From assembly GCA_016715325.1 (NCBI GenBank), contig JADKAL010000001.1, positions 1 through 64,000 on the forward strand: DNA of 64,000 bases. Direction: 5' to 3'. This stretch comes from Methylococcaceae bacterium. Lineage in GTDB: Bacteria > Pseudomonadota > Gammaproteobacteria > Methylococcales > Methylomonadaceae. Each line of letters starts with the position of its first letter. Within the stretch, counting starts at the first letter, position 1. The position numbers and the translations under genes are program-made. Below are positions 46,614-57,364 of the stretch, one piece after another. The notes under the pieces were generated by a model. It did no database searches and was not told where the DNA came from. It was given only the letters and a program-made list of their open reading frames with translations.

Positions 46614-47524
46614 GCAACAGAAGACTTATCCAGTTACCGTATTATGCCGCGTGATGGAGGTGTGAGTCCCAGTGTCATTTATGCATGGGCAAAAAAGCCA
46701 GAAGATATTGATAAAACTCGGTAAAGAGAAGCGCTTGAGGCCAAGGCTAGGCAGCTTTTCAATGACCAAAGCAAACCTATGTTTACCGGCGACTATCCAA
46801 TGAATTGCACCCAAAGGGCATAAAGGTAAGGCAGGCATGAAATCAGGGCACTACCAAGTGCGCTATTTAATGGTCAGGCTGGGCTTGAAAGCACGCTATC
46901 CCAAGCGTTTTAAAGTGACCACTGACAGCAACCATAACGAGGCAATATCGCCCGCCCAACAGCCTGGATCGGCAATTTGATGTGGTGGCGCCTAACCAAG
47001 TCTGGGCAACGGATATCACCTACATCTGGACGCTCGAAGGTTGGTTGCCCCTAAAGGGATTTCCTTTGGTCGTATTTAGCCGTTGTTATTGATTTGTTTT
47101 CACGGCAATTGGTAGGTTGGGCGGTCGCTGATCAAATGCGGACTTCGATATTTGTCAGTGCGTTACAAATGGCCTTTTGGCGCAGCTTACCGAAACCTGG
47201 TTTGCTACATCATTCAGATCGCGGAAGCCAATATGCAAGCCATGAATACCGTAAGCATTTGTCTATCATGAAAATGGAACACAGCATGAGTCGTAAAGGT
47301 AATTGCTGGAGAGTCTGCCCCTTGGGCACAATAGCCCGAAGGAACGGTTTTTCAGAAGCCTTAAACACGAACAGCTGAATTATGAGAAATTTAGGACTAA
47401 AGCATCTGCCAAACTGAGTATTTTCGATTATTTGGCTTTTTACAATGGCAAACGATCACATTCAAAATTAGGTTATCAATCCCCGTTGCAATTTGAACGG
47501 GATTTTTATAGAAAGTCTGTCTAA
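46614..47524 (+). pseudogene. IS3-family transposase OrfB, multiply frameshifted
   Basis: Pieces in several frames match an rve integrase: VVAPNQVWATDITYIWT (first Asp), LAVVIDLFSRQLVGWAV, LLHHSDRGSQYAS (second Asp) and NSPKERFFRSLKHEQL (Glu), ending SHSKLGYQSPLQFERDFY. At least three frame breaks and stops occur, so it is not functional. Confidence 0.85.
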
Positions 47525-47718
47525 AAAAGTGTCCGGTTTTAGTTGACCATTACAGTAGGTGCGGTTTAATTGACACTTACGTTCAAACATTTAAGGGCCG
47601 GATCAATAAAGCGTGTGGTTAGCATTTTAGAAAGTTGCTTTAATCTTCGAGTCTTCTATTGAAACTACCCAGACTTTATTTGCTCCTATAGAATGGCGGT
47701 TTATTTTAAGGTTGTCCT

Positions 47719-49527
47719 ATGCGCGTTCAGGTTCTTCCCATACAACTCATCAATCAAATTGCTGCGGGCGAAGTGGTCGAGAGACCGTCTTCCGTCGTTA
47801 AAGAACTGGTTGAAAACAGCTTCGATGCAGGGGCTTCATCGATAAGTATCGAGATTGAGCAGGGCGGTACGCGGCGCATTCGGATTAGAGATAACGGCTG
47901 CGGCATAGTTAAAGAAGATTTGCCGTTAGCTTTGTCGCGTCATGCCACCAGTAAAATAGCTTCTTTCGACGACCTTGAACAGGTGGCGACGATGGGTTTT
48001 CGCGGCGAGGCTTTACCGAGTATCAGTTCCGTTTCAAGATTAACCTTGGTCTCACGTATCGCCGATGCCGATTGTGCTTGGCGTGTCGATGCAGACGGCA
48101 CTGAGAAAGATTTCGATCCCAAACCCGATCCGCATCCCCCCGGGACCACCGTCGATATTAGAGATTTATTCTATAACACGCCAGCGCGGCGTAAATTCCT
48201 GAAATCTGAAAAAACGGAATTCGACCATATTCACACTTTGATTCAACGTATGGCGTTAAGTCGGTTCGATATTGAATTTTCGTTGAGTCATAACCAGAAG
48301 GAAATCTTCCGGCTTCGACAGGCCGAGAGAGAATCCGAACAAGAAGAAAGGCTTGCCGGTATTTTGGGTTCGGCATTTTTAGGCAATGCAATTACCGTTG
48401 ATGTGGCATCGTCCGGCCTGCAATTAACCGGTTGGGTCGGGTTGCCGACATTTTCCAGAAGCCAGCAGGATATGCAGTTTTTCTACGTAAACGGCCGATT
48501 GGTGCGGGATAAATTGATTGTTCATGCCGTTAGGCAGGCGTTTCAAGATGTTCTTTTTCATGGACGACATCCGGTTTTTGTTTTGTATTTGACGTTGGAT
48601 CCTGCTTTAGTCGATGTCAATGCGCATCCGGCGAAATTGGAAGTTCGGTTTCGAGAAGGGCGGTTGGTTCATGATTTTTTATTTTCAGCGTTGCACCGCG
48701 CTATCGCACAAGTAAGACCGAGTCATCAGATTATTAATCCGGTTGCTGAAATTCCGCAATCTGAAGAAATGCTTGTTATGAACGATTCCACTGCAAGTAA
48801 AAAAACAGTTTATCCGTCTTATAAAGTGTCTCAATCATCGATTCCATATCAGGTTGAAGAAACGCTCAAAGCCTTTGGTAAACTGTACAGCACTTCGACG
48901 CCCGAGACGGAAACTCCCGTGCAACAAGAGCAGGACCAGGACTTTCCGACGTTGGGATACGCTATCGCGCATTTGCATAATATCTATATTCTGTCCGAAA
49001 CCCGCAACGGCATTATTTTGGTCGATGCACACGCCGCGCATGAAAGAATCATTTATGAGCGCTTAAAGCAGCAATCCCAGCATGGCAAGGTTGCAAGCCA
49101 GCCTTTACTGTTACCGATAAAAATCAACGTTAGTCCGGCGGAAGCGGATCTTTGCGAACAACTCGGCGAAACGATGAGCGAAATGGGCTTCGATCTATCC
49201 CGCTCCGGACCTGAAACAATCATTCTGCGTTCAGTCCCTGTGCTAATCGGAACTAAGGATGTCGAAACATTAATTAGAGACATGATTGCCGATCTCAACC
49301 AAAACGGAATGAGTCACCGCTTAGAAGAACAAGGAAACCGGCTTTTGGCGACTGTCGCTTGCCATAGTGCGGTAAGAGCGCATCGAAGACTCAGTATCGA
49401 TGAAATGAATGCACTGCTTAGGGATATGGAAAAAACCGATCGAAGCGGTCAATGTAATCACGGCAGACCTACCTGGGTGGAGTTGTCGACCCGCGATCTA
49501 GATAAATTCTTTCTGCGGGGAAAATAG
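47719..49527 (+). CDS. mutL: DNA mismatch repair protein MutL with endonuclease motif
   Basis: 602 residues. GHKL ATPase: NQIAAGEVVERPSSVVKELV, ENSFDAGA, DNGCGI and GFRGEAL. The C-terminal domain has DAHAAHERIIYE, matching the DxHA(x)2E(x)4E metal motif of nicking MutL proteins, plus ACHSAVRAH and CNHGRPTWVEL. E. coli MutL lacks this motif and relies on MutH, so mismatch repair here is probably MutH-independent. Intact. Confidence 0.96.
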   Translation: MRVQVLPIQLINQIAAGEVVERPSSVVKELVENSFDAGASSISIEIEQGGTRRIRIRDNGCGIVKEDLPLALSRHATSKIASFDDLEQVATMGFRGEALPSISSVSRLTLVSRIADADCAWRVDADGTEKDFDPKPDPHPPGTTVDIRDLFYNTPARRKFLKSEKTEFDHIHTLIQRMALSRFDIEFSLSHNQKEIFRLRQAERESEQEERLAGILGSAFLGNAITVDVASSGLQLTGWVGLPTFSRSQQDMQFFYVNGRLVRDKLIVHAVRQAFQDVLFHGRHPVFVLYLTLDPALVDVNAHPAKLEVRFREGRLVHDFLFSALHRAIAQVRPSHQIINPVAEIPQSEEMLVMNDSTASKKTVYPSYKVSQSSIPYQVEETLKAFGKLYSTSTPETETPVQQEQDQDFPTLGYAIAHLHNIYILSETRNGIILVDAHAAHERIIYERLKQQSQHGKVASQPLLLPIKINVSPAEADLCEQLGETMSEMGFDLSRSGPETIILRSVPVLIGTKDVETLIRDMIADLNQNGMSHRLEEQGNRLLATVACHSAVRAHRRLSIDEMNALLRDMEKTDRSGQCNHGRPTWVELSTRDLDKFFLRGK

Positions 49528-49554
49528 AAAGAATTATCAGGGATAGCTAAGTTA

Positions 49555-50184
49555 TTACGCAGTCATTGCCAACGTAAAATCCGGTATTCCTTTAAGGGAC
49601 GATTTTTCCATGTGAAGGTATTGTAAGCCCATTAATGTATCTCCGTTAAAGAGCTGCTCTAGCCATTTCACTTCGGCTTCGCCATCCAAATCGAGACGCT
49701 CGAAGTTAAAATGAGTTACTAAACCCGGCTGGATGCTCACAGGTTCGTTTAAACGGATCATAATGCCGTCGACAGATACGTTGACGGCATTAAATTCAAG
49801 GTAACGACCATCGATTAAAATTTGTCCGGGTCCCGGTAGATTTTTTCGATAAGCCTTTCTTTTGTAAAGCGCATCATTAACCTCGTAGGTTACGTTTTTA
49901 TATTCTAATGCGATTTGAATGCGATCATCTTGTAAATCGGCGCGAATGATGTGCGCTTCACCGGCTATCTTCATTTCCGGTATATACAAGTCGATTACGG
50001 ACGAGTCTGATAAGCTATCGAAAATAGCTTTTATATCCTCACTGCCTTTTTGTCCGTCCAGTTGGGCAAGAATTCCGGAAATCGATATGTTTTTAATCGA
50101 AATGATTTGTTCTTTTCCAGCCAAATAAATCAAGCCGTACATAGAAATATTTTTTCTATAGGGTCTTAGCAACATAATATTCAT
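49555..50184 (-). CDS. Tandem PilZ-domain protein
   Basis: 209 residues. Two PilZ-like halves: RPYRKN with NISISGILAQL, and KRKAYRKN with NVSVDGIMIRL. RxxxR plus N/DxSxxG is the c-di-GMP-binding signature; the second copy is closer to it. Soluble, no other domain. It could read c-di-GMP made by the GGDEF-EAL protein 10 kb away (inference). 50185-50558 is an AT-rich divergent promoter gap without a gene. Confidence 0.7.
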   Translation of the reverse strand: MNIMLLRPYRKNISMYGLIYLAGKEQIISIKNISISGILAQLDGQKGSEDIKAIFDSLSDSSVIDLYIPEMKIAGEAHIIRADLQDDRIQIALEYKNVTYEVNDALYKRKAYRKNLPGPGQILIDGRYLEFNAVNVSVDGIMIRLNEPVSIQPGLVTHFNFERLDLDGEAEVKWLEQLFNGDTLMGLQYLHMEKSSLKGIPDFTLAMTA

Positions 50185-50558
50185 GGAAAACGCCTCGATT
50201 TTATTGTTATTCTGGAAGACCTTTGTTTAATATTTTCAATCATTTAAATTAAAGTTGGCTTAATTTACCGATTTATTATTCTCTATGCCTAAGCTTTAAT
50301 TCCAATAGTCGTTCAAAAGGTTCAAAGGAAATAAAAAATATTTATTTAAACATTGATTTTGTGAATTAAGAAATGATTTCAGGATCGTGCTACAAGCTGA
50401 ATGATTGAGATCTAGTATTAAAACTCATTTGCTGTCATTAAATCTTCAAAAATCCGTCATTTATTTGTCACATGCGCCACGTATTCTCTCCTCTGTAATA
50501 GCTAAATCATCAATAAACCTTTACTGCCTGCGGTAAGGCAGTTCCTAGGAGAGAGACT

Positions 50559-51080
50559 ATGAAATTGCTTTATGCTATCCATCGCTACGATGTTTTTATG
50601 TTTTTTTGGCTTAACAACGCCAATTTTCATAGGCGATTAATAAGGTTTTGCCGGTTTATATCGAAATCCGGCGACGGCGGTTTATACGTTTTAATCATGG
50701 CTTTGCTTTATTGGCAAGAAGGTATGAAGAGCTTCGCGTTGCACGCCATCTTACTGGGATTCATCATTGAAAGGCCGGTTTATTTCATATTGAAAAACGG
50801 CTTTAAACGAAACCGCCCGACTGCAGCGTTAGAGAATTTTCGTAGTGTAATCATCCCGTCGGATAAATTCAGTTTCCCGTCAGGCCATACGTCGGCTGCA
50901 TTCATGATGGCGACATTGTTAGGACATTTTTACCCGTCACTATTTCTTCCGCTTTACTTCTGGGCCGGATTGGTCGGATTTTCTCGCGTGGCCTTGGGTG
51001 TGCATTTTCCGACCGATACCATGGTCGGCAGTGCAATGGGTATTTCGATTGGCATTTTCAGTATAGGACAAATCATTTAA
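50559..51080 (+). CDS. PAP2-family membrane phosphatase
   Basis: 173 residues with about five membrane segments. The three phosphatase motifs are complete: KNGFKRNRP, PSGHTSA and SRVALGVHFPTD. Likely removes phosphate from undecaprenyl or phosphatidyl lipids. Its TAA shares one base with the ATG of the glycosyltransferase-like gene. Confidence 0.9.
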   Translation: MKLLYAIHRYDVFMFFWLNNANFHRRLIRFCRFISKSGDGGLYVLIMALLYWQEGMKSFALHAILLGFIIERPVYFILKNGFKRNRPTAALENFRSVIIPSDKFSFPSGHTSAAFMMATLLGHFYPSLFLPLYFWAGLVGFSRVALGVHFPTDTMVGSAMGISIGIFSIGQII

Positions 51081-52117
51081 TGCGAATTTTTTACGGAGTT
51101 CAAGGAACCGGTAACGGACATATCACTCGCGCCAGAGTCATGGCGAAAGAGCTTTTTCAAGCTGGGATCGAAGTTGATTTTCAATTTACCGGTCGCGAAT
51201 TCGATAAATACTTCGATATGCAAGTCTTTAACGGCTACCAGCTTCGCCACGGATTGACATTTTCGGTTGAAAAAGGCGAAGTCAGCTATTTTAAAACCTT
51301 GTTAACAGCAAAACCTATTTCGTTTGTTAAAGATGTCAACAAGCTGAATTTGAAAGACTATGACATTGTTATCAGCGATTTCGAACCGGTGACGGCTTGG
51401 GCGGCAAAAACCCACGGCGTACCGGTTTTGGGTATCGGTCATCAATATGCATTTCGCCATGACATTCCCAGAAAAGGCGGTGATCCGATAGCCGAGATGG
51501 TAATGAAATATTTTGCCCCGGTAACAAAAGGGGTAGGTTTACATTGGCATCATTTCGGGCAGCCGATATTGCCGCCGATTATCGAGCTTCACGACAAGCC
51601 GAAAACCGTTAACGACAAGAAAATCATCGTCTATCTGCCCTTCGAAGATACCCATACGGTTATTACGCATCTTATGCCGTTCACAAACTTCGAGTTTCAT
51701 ATCTATACGCCGGATGTCGTTGAAACCCGTTGCGAACATATTTTTTGCAATCCCCTATCCCGAAAAGGTTTCCAGGACGATCTTCTAGATGCGGCGGGTG
51801 TTATTAGTAATGCCGGTTTCGAACTACTCAGCGAAGCGTTGCAAATGGGCAAAAAAATACTGGTAAAACCGCTACATGCCCAAATGGAGCAAATCTCAAA
51901 TGCCGCGGCATTGCATCAGCTCGGTTACGGTCACACGATGAACGATTTGGAAACGAAGGCAATCGACCATTGGCTTCATACGGCACACGCCGTGCAGATT
52001 AATTATCCTAATACGGCTAAATTATTAGTTGAATGGATGCAAAAGGGGATGCCGGATATGGATGTCGACGCCATTCAAAATATCTGGAGTCAGGTCGATG
52101 TCGTCCATGTTCGTTAA
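51080..52117 (+). CDS. Glycosyltransferase-like protein of the MJ1255/VC2487 family
   Basis: 345 residues. MRIFYGVQGTGNGHITRARV is a GT-B N-domain start with a glycine-rich loop, VISDFEPVTAWAA follows, and DAAGVISNAGFELLSEALQM plus LVKPLHAQMEQISNA form the donor-binding C-domain. Probably transfers a sugar to a lipid or envelope acceptor; coupling with PAP2 fits lipid glycosylation. Confidence 0.85.
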   Translation: MRIFYGVQGTGNGHITRARVMAKELFQAGIEVDFQFTGREFDKYFDMQVFNGYQLRHGLTFSVEKGEVSYFKTLLTAKPISFVKDVNKLNLKDYDIVISDFEPVTAWAAKTHGVPVLGIGHQYAFRHDIPRKGGDPIAEMVMKYFAPVTKGVGLHWHHFGQPILPPIIELHDKPKTVNDKKIIVYLPFEDTHTVITHLMPFTNFEFHIYTPDVVETRCEHIFCNPLSRKGFQDDLLDAAGVISNAGFELLSEALQMGKKILVKPLHAQMEQISNAAALHQLGYGHTMNDLETKAIDHWLHTAHAVQINYPNTAKLLVEWMQKGMPDMDVDAIQNIWSQVDVVHVR

Positions 52118-52210
52118 TCTGACTAGCTCAACCTAAATTGAAGTTCGCCGGCTTTCTTAAAAGTCGGCACTTTGTATTTTTGCTCGTAAACGATTATCAG
52201 ACTCTGTTTC

Positions 52211-52802
52211 TTACAAACCGGCATGACCGGCAGCTTCCATTCTATCAAGCCATAGTTTTCTTTCGCTTTCATCGATGGATTCTACCTTGCCGATTAACGA
52301 TTCTTCAATCGTGTTGATACCGGCATAGGCTAGGATATTTCCTTCCAGGCTTTTTTACTCCGTGACCCAAGTAATAAGAACGATAAATTACCTCAGACAT
52401 GCCCATCGTAATCACAATATGCGCTGTTTTTTCGCTGATTAATCGTTCCCAAGATTTTTCACCATCGGATTTAATCGCCGTGAAACCGGGTCTGAAAACT
52501 TGCTCAAAGAACGCTTTCAAATAGGCCGGCATCGTTCCTAACCATAATGGATAGACGATGAGGAAGTGCTCCGCCGATTGGATGGAAGCTTGCGCCTGCT
52601 TAATCGCTTCAACGGCATTGCCCTTGGCAAAATCAGCTTGAGTGCGCATGATGGGAAACTCAATTTGAGCGATATCCAGAATCTTAATATGATGACCTGC
52701 CGACTGCGCGCCTTTTAAATAGGCATTCGCCAAAGCATGACAAAAACGATTGCCTTCAGGGTCCGGGTGTCCTTGTATAATAACAATTTTTTTAGCGCTC
52801 AT
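52211..52802 (-). pseudogene. NAD(P)H quinone-oxidoreductase-like flavoprotein, frameshifted
   Basis: From ATG 52802 (MSAKKIVIIQGHPDPEGNRF) with FLIVYPLWLGTMPAYLKAFFEQVF and ITMGMS, a flavodoxin-like NAD(P)H oxidoreductase. At the A6 run (about 52354-52359 on the plus strand as T6) the frame slips and ends at 52305. Dropping one A gives GVKSLEGNILAYAGINTIEE and a natural end at TAA 52211 (AAGHAGL). Otherwise intact; ~197 residues when repaired. Confidence 0.8.
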
Positions 52803-53105
52803 AATTTTAAAATTATACGATTGGATGGTGATTAACGTTAATAAAACTTTTTTGAAGCCCTTCAACCATTTCTTGATCCGTTGTTATTTTTCCCAAAAAC
52901 TGTAGTTTCTGCGTATTATTATGACGCAAAAATAAGGCGAGCTGACTTAGCCCGTGATGACCAAAAAGGCGATACAGTAACACTTGATCGCGCTCGACAA
53001 TGGTACGACGATGGATTATTTGCCGGTAAAGGACGTCCACCGGTTGCAAAACTAGTTGACGACTACTGTCACGCGAAGGTATTACCTGTTTGACCATTTC
53101 AAGCG

Positions 53106-53628
53106 ATGGCAGTGACGTGTATTGGGGGTGAACACCGGGGCGGTAAACGGGGTCGGGGCTCCCCCAACAAAACACCCTTTGCGGTCGCTGTGTCAGTCAA
53201 CGAAAAGGAGCGTCCTATTGCCATAAACATTAATGTAGTCAACGGTTTCAGCTCCAAAGAAATCGCGAAGTGGGCCGTGCGCCATCTTGATGCCGATAGA
53301 CTCGTGGTTTCGGATGGGCTGACCTGCTTTGCTGCGGTTTCTGATGCAGGATGTCAGCACATCGGTATCGTAACCAACGGTGGCCCTGGATCTGTTTCAT
53401 TGGAAACCACTTGGGTCAATACGATTATAAGCCATGTTAATAAGGTCTATTAAAGGCGCTTATCACGCTATTAATCACACGTATTTCCCCCGTTATTTGG
53501 CAGAGTTCTGTAATTGTTTCAACCGACGGATTGTTCTTGAGGATATGTTGCCCCGTTTATGCTTTGTTGCAGCCAGAACGCCGCCCATACCCATGCGGTT
53601 GTTGAAGATGGCTCAGTTTCATGGGTAA
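53106..53628 (+). pseudogene. IS1595-family (ISXO2-like) transposase remnant
   Basis: GGEHRGGKRGRGSPNKTPFA, LVVSDGLTCFAAVSDAGC and WVNTIISHVNK match the ISXO2 DDE core; a frame change near 53440 leads to IKGAYHAINHTYFPRYLAEF and MLPRLCFVAARTPPIPMRLL. The N-terminal zinc finger is not recognisable in 52870-53105. Not functional. 53629-53781 has no gene. Confidence 0.8.
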
Positions 53629-53781
53629 TCAGCAAGTTTATTATTAGTATTTTTGAATAATAACAGTAATTTTCTGAGTAGAGACAAACGGATTTGGATT
53701 GATGTTATCTTTTTGTTAAAACTGAAATCAGCTTAAAAAAATTAGTAAAATCAGCGTTGTAACCTGAATTTACTATAAAAG

Positions 53782-54952
53782 CTAATCGTCAGTATCGATC
53801 ACCGAAGTCATCAATTTAGAGTTCTTGCTATTCCGAAAAACCAACGGCTTTTCATCACTCTTCGAAATGGCAGCAACTTTTGCCGAATCAATCGCTTGCT
53901 GAATAACTCCGTGCTCCGGCGATTTGCTGCACACCGGATCGGCCATGTACATATCGCCCGTTAATAGATACGCCTGACAGCGACAGCCACCGTAATCTTT
54001 TTCCTTTTCATCACAGCTACGGCAAGGCTCTTTCATCCAGTCGAAGCCGCGGAAGAAATTAAAGGCTTTAGATTCGTGCCAAATTTCCTGAATGCTATAG
54101 TCATTGACATTCGGGCATTCCAAACCGGGCAGGTCGCGGGCGGAGTGGCAGGGTAGTGCGACGCCGTCCGGGGCAATGGTTAAAAAAGTCGTACCCCAGC
54201 CGTTCATGCAGGCTTTGGGGCGGTCTTCATAAAAATCCGGCACGACATAATAGATTTTCATTTTACCGGCGACTTTTTCTTTAAACGCCTGGGCTATTTC
54301 TTCCGCTTGCTTGAATTGCTCTTTGGTAGGCAGCAATAAATCGCGGTTAACATGCGCCCAGCCGTAATATTGCGTGTTGGCAAGTTCAAGATAATCCGCG
54401 CCGAGTTCTTCCGCCATTTCCAGGATTTGCGGCATTTGGTGAATGTTCTCGCGGTGGATGACGACGCACAACACCATCGGATAACCGTGCTTTTTAACCA
54501 GATGGGCGACTTCTTTTTTGTGATTAAACGACGTTGTACCGGCAATATGGTCGTTGAGTTCCTGCGTGCTGGCCTGGATGCTAACTTGGATATGGTCGAG
54601 TCCGGCTTCCTTTAAGCTGGACGATCTTGTCTTCGGTCAGTCCATAGCCTGAGGTGATCAAGTTGGAGTAATACCCCAATTCCCTAGCATGTTTGACCAG
54701 TTCAACCAAATCTTTGCGCGTTAACGGTTCGCCGCCGGAAAAGCCCAATTGGACTGCGCCCATTTTACGGGCTTCGCTCAATACCCGTTTCCAGTCGTCA
54801 GTGCTGAGTTCATTAGGATATTTGACGTAATCGACAGGATTAGAGCAATACGGACACTGCAACGGACAGGCGTAGGTAAGTTCGGCAAGAAGCCAGCGCG
54901 GTGGAGTGATAGGCATGTTTTTAACTTCAGTGTTACTGTTGAATCCAGCCAT
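53782..54952 (-). pseudogene. pqqE: PQQ synthesis radical SAM enzyme PqqE, one-base frameshift
   Basis: ATG 54952 overlaps pqqD by 20 bases. [19 protein letters not shown] holds the CxxxCxxC iron-sulfur motif, LGFSGGEPL the SAM site. The frame breaks near 54610, where CTTAAAGGAAGCC has one A too many; with two As it reads [17 protein letters not shown] and runs to 53782, through PCRSCDEKEKDYGGCRCQAYL (SPASM cluster). Repaired length ~389 residues. PqqE forms the Glu-Tyr cross-link in PqqA. As PQQ should be needed, a sequence error is plausible. Confidence 0.92.
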
Positions 54953-55202
54953 TGTTTAATGCGATTTCCAGAAAATGGGTAATATCGTTGCTTAAACCTT
55001 TTGTGGCGAATTTTTCTTCCAAATCATCGATGATTTTCGGTAGTGTTCGAGAGCCGTCGCAGCAAAGAAGTATTTCGGCTGAGCTTTGATTAAGCTCCAC
55101 CATGCCTTCGGGGTAAAGAATGACATATTTTTGCTGGGCTTCTTCCCACTGGAGACGGTGTAAAGGTGAGAAACGGATGGGTTGAACTGCGTTGAGGGTC
55201 AT
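54933..55202 (-). CDS. pqqD: PqqA-binding chaperone PqqD
   Basis: 89 residues: [35 protein letters not shown] and [13 protein letters not shown] match PqqD. It holds the PqqA peptide for PqqE. Upstream of and overlapping pqqE. 55203-55606 holds no gene I can support. Confidence 0.94.
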   Translation of the reverse strand: MTLNAVQPIRFSPLHRLQWEEAQQKYVILYPEGMVELNQSSAEILLCCDGSRTLPKIIDDLEEKFATKGLSNDITHFLEIALNNGWIQQ

Positions 55203-55606
55203 TTTTATGTTTTCAGATGTTTAGAAAATAATACCGTAGCGGTTTAGGTCATTTTTCAACACCAACAGCCTGAAAATAAACCCAAGAAGTTCGATAATCG
55301 ATAACCTTTAAAATTATCCGCGTCGGTTTAAAGGCACTAAATTTAACAAAACCGACGTTAACTCTACTGAATTAGCAATGGTTAATATTTTAATTTAAAA
55401 ACCATGAAATTGTATTAGTATTAATTGTGTTAATGACATCCATAGCCGAATATTTACGGCGCGATTTTTACGTTTAATTTGGGTGTTGTTAACGAGATCA
55501 ACGCATTTTATAAATAACCGAAATCAACAAAGAAAGCCCAGGGTTGTCATTTCGAGATCGGTGGCCTTGGATATATTATTCATGATCAACTTTAGAGGTA
55601 ACGTAC

Positions 55607-56020
55607 ATGAACAAAATGTCAACATTAACCGTTTTTATTGTCCTAATGGAAATATTATTTGCCGGAAATGCGTCGGCCGTAGTTCCTACTGTTGAAGATA
55701 AGGGTGTAGCCGCCATTACCACCTGTCCTACTTCACCGACCGGCGCTCTCATTCCCGCAACGGCTTATCATTCGGATAAAATTGTTTTTACCATTCTAGG
55801 TACTTTGCAAGCCGCGCTTGCTGCAGATCAAGGGGCGCTTAGTAAGTTGCTGCAAAACACGGAAATGGATATTAAAGTCAGAGACAATCCAAGACAAGTT
55901 GCGGATATAAAAAGCAAAGTGCTTAGTTTTCTCGGTGCGGCTGTAAATCCTAACAATGCAGGCTTAATAAAAATCATCAGCGTTGAATACGCCGCTGTTG
56001 TTTGTCCAAAATCACCCTAA
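55607..56020 (+). CDS. Small secreted protein of unknown function
   Basis: 137 residues with a signal peptide (STLTVFIVLMEILFAGNASA). Mature part has two cysteines (ITTCPTSP and VVCPKSP), possibly a disulfide. GAGGTAACGT lies before the ATG. It is on the opposite strand to the pqq genes around it. Family not recognised. Confidence 0.6.
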   Translation: MNKMSTLTVFIVLMEILFAGNASAVVPTVEDKGVAAITTCPTSPTGALIPATAYHSDKIVFTILGTLQAALAADQGALSKLLQNTEMDIKVRDNPRQVADIKSKVLSFLGAAVNPNNAGLIKIISVEYAAVVCPKSP

Positions 56021-56038
56021 TCAATTTGTCCCTTAAAT

Positions 56039-56076
56039 GAACCGAAACACATCGGGCGATTGACGTGTTTCGGTTC
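56039..56076 (+). terminator. Hairpin after the secreted-protein gene
   Basis: GAACCGAAACAC pairs perfectly with GTGTTTCGGTTC across a 14-base loop. Only a weak T run follows, so termination or an mRNA 3' end is likely but not certain. Confidence 0.6.
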
Positions 56077-56133
56077 TTCGAAATAACTCAATTTATTTAT
56101 ATAGTATGCCCCCTTTAATGAGAGGCTATTGGA

Positions 56134-56604
56134 TTAATGTCCGGTATGTTTTTCTTGCGCTTTAACTACGTCTTTTCTCTTCAATATAAAGCGGTCGGCG
56201 CCATCTTTGGTAATGCGGTTGCCGTCTTCGTCCAATTTGATCAGCATATCGTCGTCTATTAAGTACTGATGTGCAACAGTACCCCCTTTTTTGGGCGTCA
56301 ACACAACAGTATCGCCGTTTTCGCCGATGGCGAACTTACCTTTCTCGATGAATTCACGATCGGACTTACCGACGTAGATGGTGATCATGACATAGGTATT
56401 ATTTTTATTTAAAGCAAGCGTTGTTCGAATACCGTGGCAGTCGTCGCAGGGATAAAAGCCGAGATAAAGCCCCGATAGATTGAGGTTTTTTGCAGTATGA
56501 GGGCTATCAGCCGTTTCAGCAAACGCCGGATTAAAGCCGAGTTGAATCGATAAAATCAGTAAGAAAGCAGGAAAGAATTTAATTATTTTTTTGAATGTTT
56601 TCAT
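56134..56604 (-). CDS. NlpE-like envelope protein, paralogue of 6948-7472
   Basis: 156 residues with a signal peptide (FFPAFLLILSIQLGFNPAFA). SGLYLGFYPCDDCHGIRTTL has the classical NlpE CxxC-type motif, then EKGKFAIGENGDTVVLTPKK and a His-rich end (EKHTGH). Same layout as the gene at 6948-7472. The CxxC and His tail suggest metal, perhaps copper, binding (inference), which fits a methanotroph using copper. Confidence 0.75.
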   Translation of the reverse strand: MKTFKKIIKFFPAFLLILSIQLGFNPAFAETADSPHTAKNLNLSGLYLGFYPCDDCHGIRTTLALNKNNTYVMITIYVGKSDREFIEKGKFAIGENGDTVVLTPKKGGTVAHQYLIDDDMLIKLDEDGNRITKDGADRFILKRKDVVKAQEKHTGH

Positions 56605-56734
56605 GGTCTCTGCCCATATAAAGAAGTTGATAGGGATGAACTAAGTACGTTTACCTCAAGTTCGAGATTGTAGCATTGTTGTTGATTTAAGTACCTCAAA
56701 CTAAAATATCGAACAACAAATGGTAGAAAAAATG

Positions 56735-57361
56735 TTAATGCATGACGCCTAACACTTGATAAGTTCCAGTTGTTTTTAAATCTATAGTAACCGGGCGGCT
56801 CGTTTCATTTTCCCAATACCAGCCGTGTATGCCTTCGAAGGGGGCGGTTAATGCGCCGCTGGATTCGCTTTCCATTTTTTCCAGGTAGCTTTTGAAATAA
56901 CCGTTCGTTGCGCCTTTAGGTTCGCCGTGAAAATCGAAATAAATTAATCCGCCGTCCGTATGCCATGAAAATTCGAGCACAGCGCCTTTATTCATGCCGA
57001 ATTTGTATTCCAAGCCTTTTTTAGGAGGAATAACGATTTTGACGCTATCTTTCCATTGGATTTGTTTAGCGGCATCCAGCGGTTGAAGTTCATTTACAGG
57101 GATAATACTTTTGATTTCAGGCGAAGATTGCGTTTGGCTTTGCTGGGTGGGGGCACAGTTTTCAGTGCTTGACGGCGTTGTATTCCGTCCAGCGTGAGAA
57201 AGCGCCGTCAGACCCATTTTAGCGCCCAGGCCGGTCGGGTCGATGCCGTATTCGGCAGGTAACACCGCCACAAACAAGACAGCCATAGCCAACAAAATAG
57301 CCGTTAAGCTTGTATTGATTAGCGATTTAACCGACTGAACCGGTAAGTTTTCCTGAGTCAT
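56735..57361 (-). CDS. Membrane-anchored partner of HupE/UreJ permease
   Basis: 208 residues with one N-terminal membrane helix (SLTAILLAMAVLFVAVLPAEYGI) and a soluble C-domain (KKGLEYKFGMNKGAVLEFSW, FEGIHGWYWENETSRPVTI). Four bases after hupE. Proteins of this type repeatedly follow HupE/UreJ-like permeases and are called transmembrane anchor proteins; no function is established. Confidence 0.65.
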   Translation of the reverse strand: MTQENLPVQSVKSLINTSLTAILLAMAVLFVAVLPAEYGIDPTGLGAKMGLTALSHAGRNTTPSSTENCAPTQQSQTQSSPEIKSIIPVNELQPLDAAKQIQWKDSVKIVIPPKKGLEYKFGMNKGAVLEFSWHTDGGLIYFDFHGEPKGATNGYFKSYLEKMESESSGALTAPFEGIHGWYWENETSRPVTIDLKTTGTYQVLGVMH

Positions 57362-57364
57362 ACT

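Larger units (their letters stand above)
46195..47556 (+). mobile_element. Degenerate IS3-family element
   Basis: Imperfect terminal inverted repeats at 46195-46222 and 47529-47556 (right end GTGTCCGGTTTTAGTTGACC...) enclose OrfA and a broken OrfB; 1.36 kb is normal for IS3. No clear target duplication. 45815-46194 shows no gene. Confidence 0.8.

Noticed and set aside
52813..53175. 120-codon minus-strand frame
   Set aside because: Overlaps the oxidoreductase start and the IS1595 core, and its sequence resembles no protein; a shadow.
55483..55695. 70-codon frame before the secreted protein
   Set aside because: Overlaps the better supported gene at 55607 and has no ribosome site or family.
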